64,000 bases of DNA from Eucommia ulmoides. Its lineage: Eukaryota > Streptophyta > Magnoliopsida > Garryales > Eucommiaceae. Below, piece by piece: positions 59,770-64,000 of this stretch (positions within the stretch are counted from its first letter, which is position 1; the number at the start of each line of letters is the position of its first letter). The stretch covers positions 16,790,410-16,854,409 of the forward strand of contig CM028329.1 of the NCBI GenBank assembly GCA_016647705.1. The letters run 5' to 3'. Below the pieces are notes generated by a model, which saw nothing but the letters and a program-made list of their open reading frames with translations, had not been told where the DNA came from and did no database searches. The translations under genes and the position numbers were made by a program.

Positions 59770-62700
59770 CTAGACCAAAAAAGAAGTATGCCCCATTTCT
59801 TTATCAATAACCTCTGAGTAGTACTCACTGTAGTTGAGATAATCCCACAAACACCGAAGACCAATCTCCCCATGTTTTGGTGACTTCAAATAACATAAAT
59901 ACAACTCTTTGATACTTCTCTCAAATGTTGCCTTTATGACCAGGACCTGCAAATCAAAGGAGAGCAGAATCGTAAAAGGCGCTCATATCTCTAGTTGCCC
60001 AATTGCATAGAAACTCAACCAGAGAATGAATAATGACAAATATCCTTAGCTCAATGTCTAGCAAAAATGACACGTGCGCTTGAAAGAAATTCTCAGTTTC
60101 ACCAGATTCACAAATAACAAATGGGGCAAACAAGCATACTAAAATGAAGCAGGTCAAAGTTAGTTGATGATGTGGCACACCAAAGAGGGTATGCATTTTA
60201 TTACGTCTAGAATCAATACAAAATTTTCAAGAAATACTTGTATAACGTTCAAATTGTTAAGGTGCAATAGGAATTAATATTGTACTACTGTAGGGATATG
60301 AGTTTAAATTTGTAATTATGAAGTATAGAAGAGTTATGGTATTAAAACAATGTCTCCTACCAGGAATGCCCTCACAATCCGAGATTTGATCTCTTCTTAC
60401 CGTGGAATTTAGACAACCGAGCCAATTATGTCGAAAGTAGAATTTAAATTTTCATTACGAAATAAAAAACAAAAACATTTTACAATAGAATAGTACGTTG
60501 TTAAGCTTAATGCCCTTATTCGAAATGGTTGAAGTGTTTCAAGTTTTTAAATTTTGAATGTTGGAAAGAGGATTTAGTTTGGAAAAAGTCAAAAGTTTGG
60601 TTGTTGAAAGGAAAATTGGACACTTATTTTGGGATAAACTCAAAAGGGAAGTTCAACAAATAATTTGGGATGGAGGAAGTAATAACTATGTAGCTCTAGA
60701 ACAATTTTAGAGACACAGACTAGTAATACGGTAATTAGACAAGCCCCCCAAAAAAATCACGAAAATCAATATTTAGTCCTGTGCAACCAAGACTAGATAT
60801 GACTACTTCTACTTTCACTTCTCTAGGCATACAGCTAAAAAACATGGAAAATGACCTGTGAGATGTTGATCTGAGAAAGTTCGTTTGAGAGAGCTCCTTC
60901 ATGAGTTTTGGTTTCCCAACTACTCCCACTCAGGTAAGTCCTGAAGTCTAATGCACATTGCAAGATGTTCTGAATAATGGCAGATATTGTCCGTGTTTCA
61001 TCAGATAAGAAACATCTGTAAAGATTATTCCAAACATTAACTGAAGTCGTTAAAAGTATAGAGTGTAACATGGCTTTAAAAGAAAGCATAACTAGTAAGT
61101 GGAAGTTGGAGCAAACTTTCCCTTCCAAAACCAACATGACATAATACTAGGTATGACACGAACACTAACCAAGAAAGTGTTTATAGAATGCTAAGACAGT
61201 GCTAAGGTGTTGGCATCACATGCGGAGGTATGTGGTGGCAACAAATAATGCAATTTTTATTGCTCTCAGCCAATAAACGTTAAATACAAGTATGCTAAAC
61301 CACCAGGGCAGCAAGACACATTACATTTTCCATGTACGAAGGTATCTTTGCAAGCATTGTTTTCTAGAATTATACTTCTCATATCCCCTATACACAATTA
61401 TATTACCCCTCGGCAACATTCTCTAAACAAACACACTTCTCCACTGCTTCTCTAAAAACTTTCATAAGAAAAAGGGATATAATTATGTGCATAAAATTTA
61501 AATGTACTTCATTTTATGCTTCCATGAATTATTGAATTCAAAAGGACCATCATCGAGAAAAATAAAAGTAGGTAGAGTGAAAAACAACATTAACAATGAT
61601 GGATATGGTAGTTTTGGAACCCATGTCTTGATTGTGATTCCTTCTGCAAGTCTTCCCATTTGTGAGACATATTGGTAATATGTTTATTGTTTAACAATTT
61701 AGTTCAATATGGTTCCACGGGTTCAACTTCTAGTAAAGGTGACCATGCACAGGACGGACCCTAGCTCAAGGGCAGCAAAGCAATGGCTTTCGACCTCAGA
61801 CTAGAAGGGACACCATATTCTACAAAGGCCAAAGTAGGTATATAAACTCAAAAAATTAAATAAAAATAAATAGTCAGGCATATAGTTTAGCATGGGAAGT
61901 GGCCAAGCATTCTCTTTCTTTGGACTCGAAATAAGACTCGAAATAAGAGCCGGAAAAACATGTCTTAGCACAAAACATCACAAAAAATACAAGATTTTTT
62001 TCTTGTGCATGTTCAAGTTAAATAGATCTTGTGTTTACGCTGTGTATAGTGCGATTGCTGAACAGATCTTGTTTCGTGTTGACAAATTAAAGCAAAAAGT
62101 ACAACAACAACAAATGCATTGTCCAACCTAAGTAGGGTCGGTTAAATAAATCCCTTTACGTTATATAGATCATTCAATAGTCGTCATCTCAGTTAAGTTC
62201 AAAGAAATTAGATAGTCGACAGCGCTTCCCTTATCCTGTAACGGCAAGCTTGACAGCTTCGGACCACTGTAAGTAATTGGTCCCATTCAACTTTCGCTAT
62301 CAACGGTGGAGGTGACATAGTCAACATGGGTATCTTACGAGTCGAATGATACAATACACAAGAATTAGGGGCACAATGAACTATAACTTTAACAAAACAA
62401 GCATGAACAAGGAAAACGAACAAACATGAGAGAGTTATATAGCTTAAATGAGAGGCATTATCCTTTTCTAATTCCTTTTTTTTAATTCTTCTGTTCCTTT
62501 TTGGTTATTGTTTGTTTGTTTTTTTAATTTTTTGAATGTACACAAACTGGTTAGGGTGCCAAAGGGGAGTCATTGCTGAAGCATTGCCTTTGTAATTGGA
62601 GAAGGACAAAGAAGTGTCGGCAAAGGACTCAACAAAGGCCGCCAAGGTCGGAATAGGATCAGTGGTGGTTGGGGAGGGCCGGCAAACTGGAGGGGTCCAG

Positions 62701-63593
62701 CGAGGTGAGATCTAGTATGGACGAGGCTAGATCGAAGTTTTTGGTCCACGGGAGATACAGTTTGGGGTTATGAGGGTCTAATGAACAGATCCTGGCCATA
62801 TCTGTGCCAACGAGTGCTGTTTCAGTTCGTCGGAGGTGGAACAGTAACCGACAAGTGCTGTTTTGGGGTCGTTGGAGGTCGCATCTGTGACCTGCAACAG
62901 TGGCGGCAAGTGGAGTGGCGAAGATCTGGGGTTTCAATTTTTTTTTTTTTTTTTTCTCGTGCGGGAGGTGGAAAATGGTAAAGAAAGACGAAAAAGAAAG
63001 AACATAACTATAAGATTAGTGCTCCATTACTTGTTCCTGATACAAAGTAAAAAGATAGTAAGAACAGAATGAGAAGCCTTGACTACTATGGCCACTCCCT
63101 TTTATTTATAATAAAATAGGAAAACAGTACAGATACCCTAAGTATAAAGAAATGACAGATATATCCTCTAACGGATACATATCTCACTTTCTAGGTTCTA
63201 CATGCTTGTATTCTACTTTGGATGCAAGGGGCATAGTAATATCTACAGAAGTTTCAGAACATGGCAATAGAAAATGAGAAAACGCAGAAGAAAAAGCATA
63301 TGAACTTACATATGAAGTGAATCAATTAGATATTCCATATGCACCGACTCCAGATCCATCAAATCTTTGACCTAAAAAAGAAAGAGAAATAAAAAAACAA
63401 AGAGCCAAGGAACTCACATTTATGACCTAGTACTAATATGGAAAGAATCAAAATGGATAGTCGCATTTGAAGTTTTATACAACTTGCTCTTACCTTATGC
63501 TTAAGGGTGTGCATGAATCTGCACCAGGATACATGGGACAGTTGAGATTGTAAATATTGTTGCAAGGTAGAGACAAAATGATTAACCTGGTGC
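59770..63593 (-). CDS. GCP6: Gamma-tubulin complex component, GCP6 type, C-terminal exons (partial)
   Basis: Four exons join in phase: 63494-63593, 63310-63371, 60856-61015 and 59770-59946, each with AG/GT borders and ending in TAG. They encode about 165 residues: HQVNHFVSTLQQYLQ with HVSWCRFMHTLKHK, then KDLMDLESVHMEYL, then CFLSDETRTISAIIQNILQ with CALDFRTYLSG, then KSPKHGEIGLRCLWDYLNYS. This is the C-terminal Spc97/Spc98 (GRIP2) domain, which binds gamma-tubulin. The complex nucleates microtubules at the nuclear envelope and cortex in plants. The pattern HFV-TLQ-Y-HVSWC-F and the closing N-Y-YS fit GCP6 better than GCP2 to GCP5. No break is visible. Introns are 122, 2294 and 909 bp. The upstream exons lie beyond 64000. 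Confidence 0.85.
62200..62345 (-). pseudogene. Copia gag fragment in intron of the GCP6-type gene
   Basis: On the minus strand one frame reads KLNGTNYLQWSEAVKLAVTG then a stop, matching the start of Copia gag (Retrotran_gag_3 type). The preceding MLTMSPPPLI lies in a neighbouring frame, so at least one indel is present. No LTR was found nearby. It is a short relic within the 2.3-kb intron. Confidence 0.6.
62440..63075. other. Intron DNA with GC-richer insert-like block
   Basis: A GC-richer block at 62640-62930 (gtgagatctagtatggacg, gaccccaaaa-like phrases) contrasts with the AT-rich intron. It resembles in style the GATCTAG-rich stretch near 56700. No ends or coding motif were identified. 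Confidence 0.3.
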
Positions 63594-63783
63594 CTGATGA
63601 AAACAGAAAAAAAATAGAAGGGGCAAATAAAGAAAAAAATCTTGTGAGTAAACATGTAAATTCAGATACTTAGTGATGAAATGGGAAGCTTAACATTAAA
63701 ACTCTCCATACAAGTATGTGAGGCATACTTGAGACCACATAACTGAAACTCTTTAAATTTTTTTTAAAAAAGAAAAAAGGGAA

Positions 63784-63932
63784 AAGGCCACCTCAATGCA
63801 CAAAAGCTCCCACCATGGCGGGGTCTAGGGAGGATTAGAGGTATACATATAGAGAAGTTGTTTCCCAGATTTGAACTCAGGACTCTAGGTCACATTGGAG
63901 CAACTTTACCATTGTACCCAAAACTCACCCTC
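63784..63932 (-). mobile_element. Au-like SINE
   Basis: On the minus strand it begins GGGTGAGTTTTGGGTAC, has AATGGTAAAGTTGCTCCA and a box-B-like GAGTTCAAATCTGG, continues to GACCCCGCCATGGTGGGAGC and ends TGCATTGAGGTGGCC followed by a T-rich tail. This order matches the tRNA-derived Au SINE family of flowering plants as I remember it. It lies upstream of the first visible exon of the GCP6-type gene, in the same orientation as the gene, presumably in an intron. Confidence 0.7.
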
Positions 63933-64000
63933 AAAACTCCATAATTAAAGCATGACAAATTACTTATTCCTCAAAACAGTTTTTGTGGTCAAAATCAAAT

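Noticed and set aside
1..64000. tRNA or rRNA genes
   Set aside because: No cloverleaf with matching A and B boxes and no rRNA core sequence was found by eye. Isolated GTTCAA-type motifs occur only in the SINE and in the hAT-like element.

Overview
The window looks like nuclear DNA of a dicotyledonous plant. It is AT-rich, full of nested LTR retrotransposons, and carries a CACTA element and plant-type microsatellites. A host gene with short exons and GT-AG introns lies at the right edge. I cannot name the species. Only one host gene is supportable: the 3' half of a gamma-tubulin complex component (GCP6 type), minus strand, 59770-63593, which continues beyond the right edge. Almost everything else is mobile or repeat-derived.

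Layout. 1-8294: intergenic DNA with a hAT-like MITE (942-1545), a 1.65-kb minisatellite of about 33-bp units (2240-3905), a 444-bp tandem duplication (4011-4893) and short pieces of dispersed repeats. 8295-18480: a decayed Ty1/Copia element (5' LTR, PBS, gag, protease). Its gag is split by an insert containing a mitochondrial cox1 fragment, and that insert was later hit by a complete 5.8-kb non-autonomous LTR element (11042-16824, target duplication ATGAC). 18570-22788: repeat-derived DNA. 22789-25681: a non-autonomous CACTA transposon carrying a captured bHLH transcription-factor exon. 26289-33435: a complete minus-strand Copia element (target duplication TTAGG) with a gag remnant and no pol. 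35271-36667: a solo LTR (target duplication GTTAG) of the same family as the 11-kb element. 36673-42159: repeats with nothing coding recognised.

42160-56129 is a 14-kb Ty3/Gypsy element of the Tat (Retand-like) lineage on the minus strand. From right to left it has a 5' LTR, a PBS, gag, protease, RT, RNase H and integrase. Then follow a spliced antisense ORF read on the plus strand, a 3.3-kb array of about 33 units of roughly 99 bp, and the 3' LTR. It is inactivated by stops, frameshifts and changes in the RT and integrase catalytic motifs.

56130-59769 is simple-repeat-rich intergenic DNA with probable MITEs. The GCP6-type gene follows; a Copia gag scrap sits in its large intron and an Au-like SINE upstream. 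The retroelements show by eye roughly 10 percent LTR divergence in the stretches compared, so none looks very recent. The most notable structures are the hairpin-bearing tandem array next to the antisense ORF, the CACTA exon capture, and the palindrome clusters upstream of the LTR TATA boxes.
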